64,000 nucleotides of DNA from an uncultured Desulfovibrio sp. (GTDB lineage Bacteria; Desulfobacterota; Desulfovibrionia; Desulfovibrionales; Desulfovibrionaceae), in NCBI GenBank assembly GCA_934546745.1, contig CAKTDV010000002.1, positions 147,378-211,377 on the forward strand, given 5' to 3'. Within the stretch, counting starts at the first letter, position 1. Each line of letters opens with the position of its first letter. The translations under genes were made by a program, and so were the position numbers. This document shows, in pieces, positions 7,056-14,224 of the stretch. The notes under the pieces were generated by a model, which saw nothing but the letters and a program-made list of their open reading frames with translations, was not told the DNA's origin and did not search any database.

Positions 7056-9002
7056 TTAGGAGAAGCTATAGCTCATCCCTCCTCGTTTGAAGGGCTCTCC
7101 GGCGTCCGCGCGGATCATGGCGGCGACCTCCGCCACGGACTTGAGCCCGGCATTGTCCCCATTGCGCAGGCGTACGCTCACGCCGCCCGACTGCGCTTCC
7201 TTTTCTCCCACTACCAGAATATAAGGCACCTTCTCCAGTTGTGCCTCGCGCACCTTGAAGCCCAGCTTCTCGTTGCGCAAATCTGCCGTGACGCGGATAC
7301 CCAGTTCCCTGAGCCCGTCGCAAACCTTCCGCGCCGCCTCGTTGCAGGCGTCGACAACCGTCAGCACGCGCGCCTGTTCGGGCGCGAGCCATGTGGGCAT
7401 GGCGCCCGCATACTGCTCAATCAGGATGCCAATGAACCGTTCCAGCGAACCCATGATGGCGCGGTGCACCATGACGGGGCGGTGGCGTTCGCCGTCCTGC
7501 CCCACATAGGTGAGATCGAAGCGGTCCGGCAGGGTGAAGTCCACCTGAATGGTGGAACACTGCCATTCGCGGCCGAGGCAGTCCAGCAGGCGCACGTCAA
7601 TCTTGGGGCCGTAGAACGCGCCGTCCCCCTCGTTGATTTCATACGGCATACCGGCCTTTCTCACGGCCTCAATGAGGGCGCTGGTGGCGAGTTCCCACGC
7701 CTCGTCCGTCCCGATGCTGTCTTCTGGCCGGGTGGAAATGGCAACCTTGAACTGAAAATCGAACAGTTGCATCAGGTCGCGAATCAGATGGATGACGTTG
7801 AGAATCTCACTTTCCAGCTGCTCCGGCGCGCAGAGGATATGGGCGTCGTCCTGCGTGAACTGACGCACGCGCAGCAGGCCGTGCAGCACGCCGCTTTTCT
7901 CGTGGCGGTGTACGACGCCAAGCTCAAAGTAGCGTTGCGGCAAATCGCGGTAACTGCGCAGATCGTTCTTGAAAATCAGCATGTGCGAGATGCAGTTCAT
8001 GGGCTTGATGCCGTACTGATCATCCTCGATCCGCGTGAAGTACATGTTCTGGCGGTAGTGATCGTAGTGCCCCGAACGCTGCCAGGTCTCCACGCGCAGC
8101 AGCTGGGGACCCTGTACGATGTCGTAGTTGCGCCGGAGATGTTCGCGACGCCAGAAATCTTCCAGAATGGTACGCAGCAGCATGCCTTTCGGCAGCCAGA
8201 AGACCATGCCCGGCGCCACATCCTCATGGAAGGCGAACAGCTTCAGTTCCCGGCCCAGCTTGCGGTGATCGCGGCGTTTGGCTTCCTCCAGCTGCGTGAG
8301 GTAGCTTTTGAGCGCCTTGTCATCGGCAAAGGCCGTACCGTAGAGGCGCGAAAGCATGGGGTTCTTCTCGCTGCCGCGCCAGTAGGCCCCGGCCGCGGAC
8401 AGCAGTTTTGCGCATCTGGCGAAGCCGGTATGCGGCACATGCGGTCCCCGGCACAGATCGGTAAAATCGCCGCAGGTATAGAGCGATACCGTTTCCGCGT
8501 CGATACCGTTGATAATCTCCACCTTGAAGGTCTCGCCCATGTCCCCGAACTTCCGTACGGCGTCAGCCTTGCCCAGGATCGCGCGTTCAAAAGGCAGGCG
8601 CGCGTCGGCAAGGCGCAGCATTTCCTTTTCGATGGCCTCGAAATCGTCGCTGGAAAACGGGCGATCGACGGAAAAGTCGTAATAGAAGCCGTTCTCAATG
8701 GCCGGGCCGATGGCGACTTTGGCCGAAGGGAAGAGTTTTTTGACCGCCGCGGCCATGACATGGGCGGTAGAATGGCGCACAATGGCCAGACCCTCGGGGG
8801 AATCGGCGTAGACCGGTTCAAGCGCCGTACAGCCGTCAGGCAGGGGAGAAGAGAGATCCAGCAACGCCGGTACGCCGTCCGCCACAGCCCGGGCCGCCAC
8901 GGCGGCCTTGAACTTTTTGCCGCTCAGAACCTGCTGCAACACGGACGCCGCCGAAGCGGCGCCGGAAACGTCGACGGACTGGCCTTCCACCATCACAGTC
9001 AT
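7056..9002 (-). CDS. thrS: threonyl-tRNA synthetase
   Basis: A class II synthetase charging tRNA-Thr, 648 residues, full length. It has an N-terminal TGS domain (about 1-65), the tRNA-SAD editing domain with RHSTAHVMAAAVKKLFPSAK (about 80-240), the catalytic core with GMVFWLPKG, KPMNCISHMLIFK (zinc-binding Cys) and FTQDDAHILC, and a C-terminal anticodon-binding domain (WLAPEQARVLTV, RNEKLGFKVREAQ). AAGGAG precedes the ATG at 9002. It heads the thrS-infC-rpmI-rplT-pheS-pheT block. No T-box or operator-like leader was seen in the 250 bases upstream. Confidence 0.97.
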   Translation of the reverse strand: MTVMVEGQSVDVSGAASAASVLQQVLSGKKFKAAVAARAVADGVPALLDLSSPLPDGCTALEPVYADSPEGLAIVRHSTAHVMAAAVKKLFPSAKVAIGPAIENGFYYDFSVDRPFSSDDFEAIEKEMLRLADARLPFERAILGKADAVRKFGDMGETFKVEIINGIDAETVSLYTCGDFTDLCRGPHVPHTGFARCAKLLSAAGAYWRGSEKNPMLSRLYGTAFADDKALKSYLTQLEEAKRRDHRKLGRELKLFAFHEDVAPGMVFWLPKGMLLRTILEDFWRREHLRRNYDIVQGPQLLRVETWQRSGHYDHYRQNMYFTRIEDDQYGIKPMNCISHMLIFKNDLRSYRDLPQRYFELGVVHRHEKSGVLHGLLRVRQFTQDDAHILCAPEQLESEILNVIHLIRDLMQLFDFQFKVAISTRPEDSIGTDEAWELATSALIEAVRKAGMPYEINEGDGAFYGPKIDVRLLDCLGREWQCSTIQVDFTLPDRFDLTYVGQDGERHRPVMVHRAIMGSLERFIGILIEQYAGAMPTWLAPEQARVLTVVDACNEAARKVCDGLRELGIRVTADLRNEKLGFKVREAQLEKVPYILVVGEKEAQSGGVSVRLRNGDNAGLKSVAEVAAMIRADAGEPFKRGGMSYSFS

Positions 9003-9040
9003 GGTAACTCCTTGAGAGCATGGGGCGTTTGAGACGTGGC

Positions 9041-9073
9041 CATTTCAAAAGCGGCGCCGCCCGCGCGCGACGG
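9041..9073. repeat. intergenic repeat, copy A (upstream of thrS)
   Basis: A 33-base stretch beginning CATTTCAAAAGCGGCGCCGC lies 39 bases upstream of thrS. It matches 29 of 33 positions of a stretch at 23190-23222 upstream of ahbC. Related but more diverged stretches lie at 48560 and 51469. All four sit in the upstream region of a minus-strand gene in the same orientation. The function is unknown; this may be a short dispersed repeat. Confidence 0.45.
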
Positions 9074-9134
9074 AAAAAACGCCCGCCGCGCCGCCCGCTG
9101 CCGCGGATCGCGCCTGCCGCCATGCCCTATGCTA

Positions 9135-9165
9135 TAAAAAAATGGGGAGGCGGAAACCTCCCCAT
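9135..9165 (-). terminator. intrinsic terminator after tRNA-Val
   Basis: On the minus strand the inverted repeat TGGGGAGG, loop TTTCCG, CCTCCCCA is followed directly by TTTTTTT. It lies 93 bases downstream of tRNA-Val and upstream of thrS, so it should end the tRNA transcript. The rest of 9003-9257 holds copy A of the intergenic repeat and no gene. Confidence 0.85.
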
Positions 9166-9257
9166 CAACAAATATTCTACCGCAAAGCAACCTGTAACGA
9201 CGAAACCCGCTTCCAACCCCGCGTGCCTCCGCCGTTAAAGGGGTACCTCTGTTGTTT

Positions 9258-9334
9258 TGGTAGGAACGAGCAGACTTGAACTGCTGACCTCTTCCGTGTC
9301 AAGGAAGCGCTCTAGCCACCTGAGCTACGCTCCT
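9258..9334 (-). tRNA. tRNA-Val (GAC)
   Basis: A 77-base tRNA on the minus strand with encoded CCA. Acceptor AGGAGCG pairs with CGTTCCT; the D arm is GCTCAGGTGGCTAGAGC. The anticodon stem CTTCC/GGAAG encloses loop TTGACAC, giving anticodon GAC for valine. The T arm is AGCAG-TTCAAGT-CTGCT and the discriminator is A. A terminator lies downstream at 9135-9165. Confidence 0.96.
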
Positions 9335-9477
9335 ACATGAGGCAAGAATTTTTCTACGCGGATTGCCGCCGTCCGTCAACAACTTTTTTCAAAAATTTTT
9401 TCCGGCCCGCCGCGCGTGGAGGGAAAAAGGATTCCGGCCCCGCGTCTTCTTGCGGCCCGCCGCGTCTTTCCGCTATC

Positions 9478-11064
9478 ATGGAAGGCATGGAAGCGCACGA
9501 ACATCTTTCCGGCCGGGACAGGGAAGCCCTGAGCGACGCGGCGCAACTGGCCCTGTTGCAGGATCTGGCGAGCCTCGTCAGCAATCCCGCGGACAGCGGG
9601 AGCGTGCTGGACAAGGCGCTGGCGCTTATGGCCGGGCGCCTGCATCTCATGCGGGGCAGCATCACGCTGGTGTCTCCCAGCACGGGGGAAATCCGCATTC
9701 AGGCTTCCTATGGCCTCAAATCCTCCGAGCGTCTGCGGGGGCGCTATGTTCCCGGCGAGGGCGTGACAGGGCGCGTCATCCAGACAGGAGAGGCCATGTG
9801 CGTCTCCAATGTCTCCCGGGAACCGCTGTTCCTCAACCGCACCCGTTCGCGCGACCTGAAGAGGGAGGCCGTCTCCTTCATCTGTGTGCCCATATGGCTG
9901 CATGGCGAGGTTGTCGGGGCCGTGTCGGCGGATCATCTTCTGACCGACGCCGCGACGCTGGAAGAGGAAATGCGCCTGCTGTACGTGGTGGCCGGGCTTC
10001 TGGCCCATACCGCCTACGAAAACCAGCGTTTCATGGACAGGGCCAGCGGCGCTCCGGCCCGCCCCAGGGGCTTTGTGGGCAATTCGGAAGCCATGCGCCG
10101 CGTCTATGAGCAACTGCTGCAGGTCGCGCCGTCGTCCACCACGGTCTTTCTGCAGGGCGAGTCCGGGACGGGCAAGGAGCTGGCGGCGCGGGCGCTGCAT
10201 GCGGCCAGTTCCCGCGCGGACAATCCCTTCGTTTCGCTCAACTGCGCGGCCCTGCCGGAAAATCTCATCGAGAGCGAGCTCTTCGGCCATGAGAAAGGCG
10301 CCTTTACCGGGGCCAGCGCCGTTCGCAAAGGCCGCTTCGAACTGGCTGATCAGGGCACGCTCTTTCTTGACGAGGTAGGGGAGCTGACTCTGACCACGCA
10401 GGCGAAATTGCTTCGCGTCCTGCAGGAACGCACGTTCGAGCGGCTGGGCGGTATGCGCACCCTCCATGCCGATGTGCGCATTGTGACGGCCACCAACCGG
10501 GATCTGGAAAGCATGGTGAAGGCCGGACAGTTCCGTCAGGATCTTTTTTACCGTCTCAACGTCTTTCCCATCTTTCTGCCCCCCCTGCGGGCCCGGCAGG
10601 ACGACATCCTGCCTCTGGCCAACCATTTTCTGCAAAAATACGCGCTGGCGGCGGGGCGCGACGGCGCGCGCCTTTCGCTGGCGGTGATGGACATGTTGCA
10701 GCGCTACCGCTGGCCGGGCAATATCCGGGAACTGGAAAACGCCATGGAAAGGGCCGTGCTGCTGCTTGGGCGGGAAAATCTCGTCCTGCCGCAGCATCTG
10801 CCGCCGGCCATGCACCGCCATGCGCTGAGCGAGGCCGTGCCGGGGGGCGACGCCTGTCAGGTTCTCTCCATATCTCTCCAGGATCGTCTCGACGAGCTGG
10901 AGCGCGCCTGCATTGTGGACGCGCTGACCGTCCACAGGGGGCACATGGGGCATGCGGCGGCCTCGCTGGGGCTGACCGAACGTATCATGGCCCTGCGGAT
11001 GAAAAAATACGGCCTTTGCTACAAGGACTATCGCAAGGCCGCCCAGGGGCTGGTCTCGCCGTGA
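9478..11064 (+). CDS. sigma-54-dependent transcriptional activator (GAF-AAA-Fis)
   Basis: An enhancer-binding protein that should hydrolyse ATP to open sigma-54 promoters, about 528 residues. An N-terminal GAF sensor domain (about 30-185; YVPGEGVTGRVIQTGEA) is followed by the AAA+ core with Walker A GESGTGKE, the sigma-54 contact loop GAFTGAS, Walker B TLFLDEVGEL and the arginine-finger region RWPGNIRELENAMERA. A Fis-type HTH closes it (GHMGHAAASLGLTERIMALR). The layout is that of NifA-type regulators, but no nif genes are present, so the target is open. The start is uncertain between 9478 and 9487. It is 35 bases upstream of pgk. Confidence 0.9.
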   Translation: MEGMEAHEHLSGRDREALSDAAQLALLQDLASLVSNPADSGSVLDKALALMAGRLHLMRGSITLVSPSTGEIRIQASYGLKSSERLRGRYVPGEGVTGRVIQTGEAMCVSNVSREPLFLNRTRSRDLKREAVSFICVPIWLHGEVVGAVSADHLLTDAATLEEEMRLLYVVAGLLAHTAYENQRFMDRASGAPARPRGFVGNSEAMRRVYEQLLQVAPSSTTVFLQGESGTGKELAARALHAASSRADNPFVSLNCAALPENLIESELFGHEKGAFTGASAVRKGRFELADQGTLFLDEVGELTLTTQAKLLRVLQERTFERLGGMRTLHADVRIVTATNRDLESMVKAGQFRQDLFYRLNVFPIFLPPLRARQDDILPLANHFLQKYALAAGRDGARLSLAVMDMLQRYRWPGNIRELENAMERAVLLLGRENLVLPQHLPPAMHRHALSEAVPGGDACQVLSISLQDRLDELERACIVDALTVHRGHMGHAAASLGLTERIMALRMKKYGLCYKDYRKAAQGLVSP

Positions 11065-11099
11065 GGCGGGCCGGAAAATTCTTAACAGAGGGTATGCGT

Positions 11100-12278
11100 A
11101 TGTCTATCAGACTGCTGCGGGATGTGGACTGTCAGGGCAAAACCGTCGTCATTCGTCAGGATTTGAATGTTCCCATGAAGGACGGCGTCATTACCAACGA
11201 CAAGCGCATTCGCGCCGCCCTGCCCGGCGTGCGTATGGCGCTGGAAAAAGGGGCCGCCGGCGTGACGCTGCTTTCACACCTGGGCCGCCCTGTGGAAGGC
11301 GAGTTCGACGCGAAGTTCTCCCTTGCGCCCGTGGCCGCGCACCTTTCCTCCCTGCTGGGCGGCACGGTGCGGCTGGCCGCGACGCCGGAGGAGGCCAGGC
11401 CAGCGCCGGGCGAGATCGTGCTGCTGGAGAACGTCCGCTTCCTCAAGGGGGAAAAGAAGAACGATCCCGCGCTGGCCGCCCGTCTGGCGGCGCTGGGCGA
11501 TATCTATGTGATGGATGCCTTCGGGGCCGCCCATCGGGCGCACGCCTCCACCGAAGGGGCCGTGCGCCGGGCGGGAATCGCCTGCGCCGGGCCGCTCATG
11601 GCGGCGGAACTGGAAGCCTTCGGCAAGGTGCTGCATGCGCCCGCCCGCCCGCTGGCGGCCGTCATCGGCGGTTCCAAGGTCTCCAGCAAGCTGGGGTTGC
11701 TGGAAAATCTCCTGGACAGGGTGGACATCCTGATCGTGGGCGGCGGCATCGCCAACACCTTTCTGGCCGCCTCGGGCGTCGATGTGGCCGCCTCGCTGTA
11801 TGAACCCGATCTGCTGGAAGCGGCCGGAAACATCATGCGCAAGGCCGCCGATCAGGGGAAGGCCCTGCCGCTGCCGGTCGACGTGGTGACGGCGCGGGCC
11901 CTTGAGCCGGGCCAGAACGCCGCCGTCCACGCCGTGAGCGAGGTGCCCGCCGGCGAGATGATTCTTGATATCGGCCCCAGAACCGTGGCCCTCTATGAAG
12001 AAATGCTGGGGAAGGCCGCAACGGTCGTCTGGAACGGCCCCGTGGGCGCGTTCGAGGTGGAACCGTTCGGCGACGGCACGCGCGCGCTGGCGACGGCGCT
12101 GGCGTCGTCCAGGGCGTTTGTGGTCGTGGGTGGCGGCGATTCCGTGGCGGCGCTGGAACGCTACGGACTGGCCGATCGCATGGGCTATATTTCCACCGGC
12201 GGCGGCGCTTCCCTGGAGCTGCTGGAAGGCAAGATTCTTCCTTCCGTGGCGGCGCTGGAGGCGCGCGGCGAGGCGTAG
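11100..12278 (+). CDS. pgk: phosphoglycerate kinase
   Basis: It transfers phosphate between 1,3-bisphosphoglycerate and ADP in glycolysis/gluconeogenesis; 392 residues, normal length. Visible features: RQDLNVPMKDG, TLLSHLGRP, the N-domain substrate residues near MDAFGAAHRAHAS, the hinge region GGSKVSSKLGLLENLL, VVWNGPVGAFEVEPFGDGT and the C-terminal GGGDSVAALERYG, TGGGASLELLEG. The ATG at 11100 is chosen because GAGGG lies 7 bases upstream; the in-frame ATG at 11094 sits almost on that site. The next glycolytic gene, gap, is 30 kb away. Confidence 0.97.
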   Translation: MSIRLLRDVDCQGKTVVIRQDLNVPMKDGVITNDKRIRAALPGVRMALEKGAAGVTLLSHLGRPVEGEFDAKFSLAPVAAHLSSLLGGTVRLAATPEEARPAPGEIVLLENVRFLKGEKKNDPALAARLAALGDIYVMDAFGAAHRAHASTEGAVRRAGIACAGPLMAAELEAFGKVLHAPARPLAAVIGGSKVSSKLGLLENLLDRVDILIVGGGIANTFLAASGVDVAASLYEPDLLEAAGNIMRKAADQGKALPLPVDVVTARALEPGQNAAVHAVSEVPAGEMILDIGPRTVALYEEMLGKAATVVWNGPVGAFEVEPFGDGTRALATALASSRAFVVVGGGDSVAALERYGLADRMGYISTGGGASLELLEGKILPSVAALEARGEA

Positions 12279-12606
12279 GCCGCCCGGTCTTTTCCGGAGA
12301 AGCGCCTTTTCCCTGGGCTGTGAAGCCCGCCGGAACGGCAATCTTGCGGTAGTTATGTATCTATAAAGAAAAGTATATTGAAAAAGGCACTCAGGAGCAA
12401 CGCTCCCGGCCTGATTCCTCTCTGAAAAAAACATTCCGTCCGGGCCGTGCATGACGGCGCGCCGTCCGGCCCGGGCGGAAACAGCGCGCGCCGCCTCTTC
12501 TCTTCCCCCCGGAAAGCCTTTCCGTCGCAATGTATGCAAAACAGTGAGTATTGCGGGAAAAATTGTAATCGGGTATGGAGCGGGTTGGACAACAAGAGGA
12601 GAGGGT
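12279..12606. other. intergenic region between pgk and the split chemoreceptor gene
   Basis: No gene is seen in these 328 bases. An A/T-rich block at about 12340-12385 stands out from the GC-rich surroundings and could hold the receptor promoter, though no convincing -35/-10 pair was found. At 12436-12478 an 11-bp inverted repeat (CCGTCCGGGCC with GGCCCGGGCGG, one G-T pair) encloses the perfect palindrome GACGGCGCGCCGTC. It has no T-run, so it could be a pgk terminator without a U-tract or a protein-binding site. GGAGAGGG at the right end is the receptor's ribosome-binding site. Confidence 0.5.
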
Positions 12607-12861
12607 ATGCGTCAATTTTCCATTCTTGTCAGAATCATAGGCATCCTGTGCTGCGCGCTTATCGTATGCGCCTGCTTTGTGGTCATCAGCAATCACAGCA
12701 TGAAGGGAATATCCGATTTCAGCATGCATTCGGTGGAACAGGTCATGGTGGAGGGGCAGAAAGCCAAGCTGGAAGCGACCACCCACACCATGGCCGTGAC
12801 CATGGGCGAGGCCCTGAAGGGGATGGACGAAGAGGCTCAGGCGGCGGCCCTGCGTCATTAT
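12607..12861 (+). pseudogene. methyl-accepting chemotaxis protein, 5' fragment (split by the tnpB element)
   Basis: The first 85 codons of a chemoreceptor. The ATG at 12607 has GGAGAGGG upstream. The peptide has a basic start, one transmembrane helix (about residues 5-27, ILVRIIGILCCALIVCACF) and the beginning of a periplasmic Cache-type sensor (SVEQVMVEGQKAKLEATTHT). The frame is intact to the TAT codon ending at 12861; the mobile element then adds 13 foreign codons and a stop at 12901. Joining base 12861 to 14209 restores reading into the remaining 514 codons (599 in total). As it stands, this part could only make a short membrane peptide. Confidence 0.9.
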
Positions 12862-12877
12862 CAAGCGCGCCGTAAAA

Positions 12878-12897
12878 CCTCTCCCTTCAGGGGGAGG
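12878..12897 (+). repeat. left-end hairpin of the tnpB element
   Basis: An 8-bp stem, CCTCTCCC with GGGGGAGG (one G-T pair), closes the loop TTCA. It starts 16 bases inside the left boundary. In IS200/IS605 elements such imperfect hairpins are bound by the Y1 transposase. Near-copies of this sequence lie between rpmI and infC. Confidence 0.75.
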
Positions 12898-12960
12898 ATA
12901 TAAGGCGCACCTTAACTGGAATTTTTGCCTTTTCGTTTGTGCTGCGATAGACTGGAACCT

Positions 12961-14160
12961 ATGGAAATATTGCAAGCCTACAAGTTCCAGCTCCGCCCCA
13001 AAGCCGGGCAGGAACGCCTCATGCGGCGTTTTGCCGGATGTTGCCGCTTTCTCTGGAACAAGGCGCTTGCATTGGAGAAAGAGACCTATGCGGCGGATAA
13101 AAAACGTCTTGGCTACCATGCCCTTGCTGGAAAATTGAAGGACTGGAAAAAGGAGGAAGAAACAGCCTTTCTTTCGGAAGCCCATTCCCAGATATTGCAG
13201 CAAACATTGAAAGACCTGGACAGGGCCTACAAAAATTTCTTTGCGAATCGTGCGGATTTTCCCCGTTTCAAGAGGAAGGGGTTTCATGATGCCTTTCGCT
13301 ATCCGCAGGGTTTCAAGCTCGATGAAGGTAACAGTCGCATATTTCTGCCTAAAATCGGCCATGTTCGCTATCGTAATAGCCGCAAGATAGAAGGAACACC
13401 GAAACAGATAACAGTTTCCCTGTCTGCTGGTAGATGGTTCGTTTCCATCCAGACGGAACGGGAAGTTCCTGAGCCTGTACACACTTCGCAAAGCGCCGTT
13501 GGCATAGATATGGGGGTTGCCCGTTTTGCAACGCTCTCCGATGGTTCTTGCATCAAACCGCTGCACAGTTTCAGAAAGCATGAAAAGAAGCTGGCAAAGC
13601 TGCAACGCAAGTTGGCAAAACGAGTGAAGTTTTCCGCCAACTGGCAGAAGCTCAAAGCCAAAATCCAGCGCCTGCACCGTACAATAGCCAATGTACGCAA
13701 CGATTTTCTGCACAAGACAACCACGATAATCAGCAAAAACCACGCTCTTGTCGTGATTGAAGATTTGAAAGTGCGGAATATGTCGCGTTCGGCTTCCGGT
13801 ACGCTTGAAGCGCCGGGGAAAAATGTGCGTGCAAAAGCAGGATTAAATAAGTCCATACTGGATCAGGGATGGTTCGAGTTCCGGCGGCAGCTTACGTACA
13901 AGCTGAAATGGCTGGGTGGAAAGCTGGTTGCCATTCCTCCCCAATATACCAGTCAGGCATGCAGTCATTGCGGCTGCGTGGACAAGGCAAACAGACCAAC
14001 GCAGGCAAAATTTAAATGTACGGTCTGCGGATTTGAAGCCAATGCCGATCATAACGCGGCGTTGAACATTCTGGCGGCAGGGCATGCCGTGTCAGCCTGT
14101 GGAGCGGGAAGGGCTCAAGCGTCCGCGTTGAAGCAGGAACCCGCCTGTGGTGCGGCGTAA
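12961..14160 (+). CDS. tnpB: TnpB, RNA-guided RuvC nuclease of an IS200/IS605-type element
   Basis: A 399-residue TnpB (OrfB) of full length. Known TnpB proteins are RNA-guided DNA nucleases that help retain the element. The N-terminal helix-turn-helix/REC part (YKFQLRPKAGQERLMRRFAG) is followed by the RuvC-like core. The catalytic acidic residues are all present: D183 in VGIDMGVARFATL, E267 in VVIEDLKVRN, and D363 in NADHNAALNIL. The zinc finger is complete (C334, C337, C353, C356; CSHC and CTVC). The ATG at 12961 matches the usual start MEILQAYKFQL; a TTG 12 codons upstream is less likely. There are no disruptions, so it may be active. Codon use is visibly more A/T-rich than in its neighbours. 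Confidence 0.95.
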   Translation: MEILQAYKFQLRPKAGQERLMRRFAGCCRFLWNKALALEKETYAADKKRLGYHALAGKLKDWKKEEETAFLSEAHSQILQQTLKDLDRAYKNFFANRADFPRFKRKGFHDAFRYPQGFKLDEGNSRIFLPKIGHVRYRNSRKIEGTPKQITVSLSAGRWFVSIQTEREVPEPVHTSQSAVGIDMGVARFATLSDGSCIKPLHSFRKHEKKLAKLQRKLAKRVKFSANWQKLKAKIQRLHRTIANVRNDFLHKTTTIISKNHALVVIEDLKVRNMSRSASGTLEAPGKNVRAKAGLNKSILDQGWFEFRRQLTYKLKWLGGKLVAIPPQYTSQACSHCGCVDKANRPTQAKFKCTVCGFEANADHNAALNILAAGHAVSACGAGRAQASALKQEPACGAA

Positions 14161-14224
14161 GCCGCTACCGACAGGAATCCCCCGCCTTCAGGCGGGGGAG
14201 GATGTCAATTGCGCGATATCCGCT
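14060..14224 (+). ncRNA. predicted omegaRNA (reRNA) of TnpB with guide
   Basis: Inferred, not seen as a defined structure. In studied TnpB systems the guide RNA scaffold overlaps the 3' end of tnpB and the element's right end, and the guide is the sequence just beyond the boundary. Here that gives a scaffold within about 14060-14208, including the strong hairpin at 14179-14198, and a guide starting TTGCGCGATATCCGCT at 14209. The 5' end is a guess. The guide would match the receptor gene itself downstream of TTAT. Confidence 0.4.
14179..14198 (+). repeat. right-end hairpin of the tnpB element
   Basis: A perfect 8-bp stem with TTCA loop: CCCCCGCC TTCA GGCGGGGG. It is followed by AGGATG and the terminal TCAA. 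The G-rich 3' arm also forms a ribosome-binding-like GGGGGAGGA just before the TTG at 14209. Confidence 0.85.

Larger units (their letters stand above)
12862..14208 (+). mobile_element. tnpB-only IS200/IS605-family insertion element, 1347 bp
   Basis: The element lies directly 3' of TTAT (12858-12861) and ends in TCAA (14205-14208). There is no target-site duplication and there are no terminal inverted repeats, as expected for this family's single-strand transposition. Subterminal hairpins with identical TTCA loops lie at 12878-12897 and 14179-14198, both followed by AGGAT. The only gene is tnpB, in the same direction as the host gene; there is no tnpA, so movement would need a transposase in trans. 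The ends were fixed by demanding that removal restores the receptor frame, which it does exactly. Base composition is less GC-rich than the flanks. Confidence 0.9.

Noticed and set aside
6858..9032. 724-codon plus-strand open frame opposite thrS
   Set aside because: It is antisense to full-length thrS, and its sequence resembles no protein domain.
9003..9257. T-box or operator leader for thrS
   Set aside because: No specifier loop, T-box sequence or tRNA-like fold was seen; the main structure is the tRNA-Val terminator.
12607..12903. Short stand-alone membrane protein gene
   Set aside because: The last 13 codons before the stop belong to the inserted element; the conserved part continues at 14209 as a chemoreceptor.
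12862..14208. Group I intron or IStron inside the receptor gene
   Set aside because: There is no room for intron core sequences between the left end and tnpB, and both ends fit a simple IS200/IS605 element. RNA-level splicing cannot be excluded by eye, but nothing supports it.
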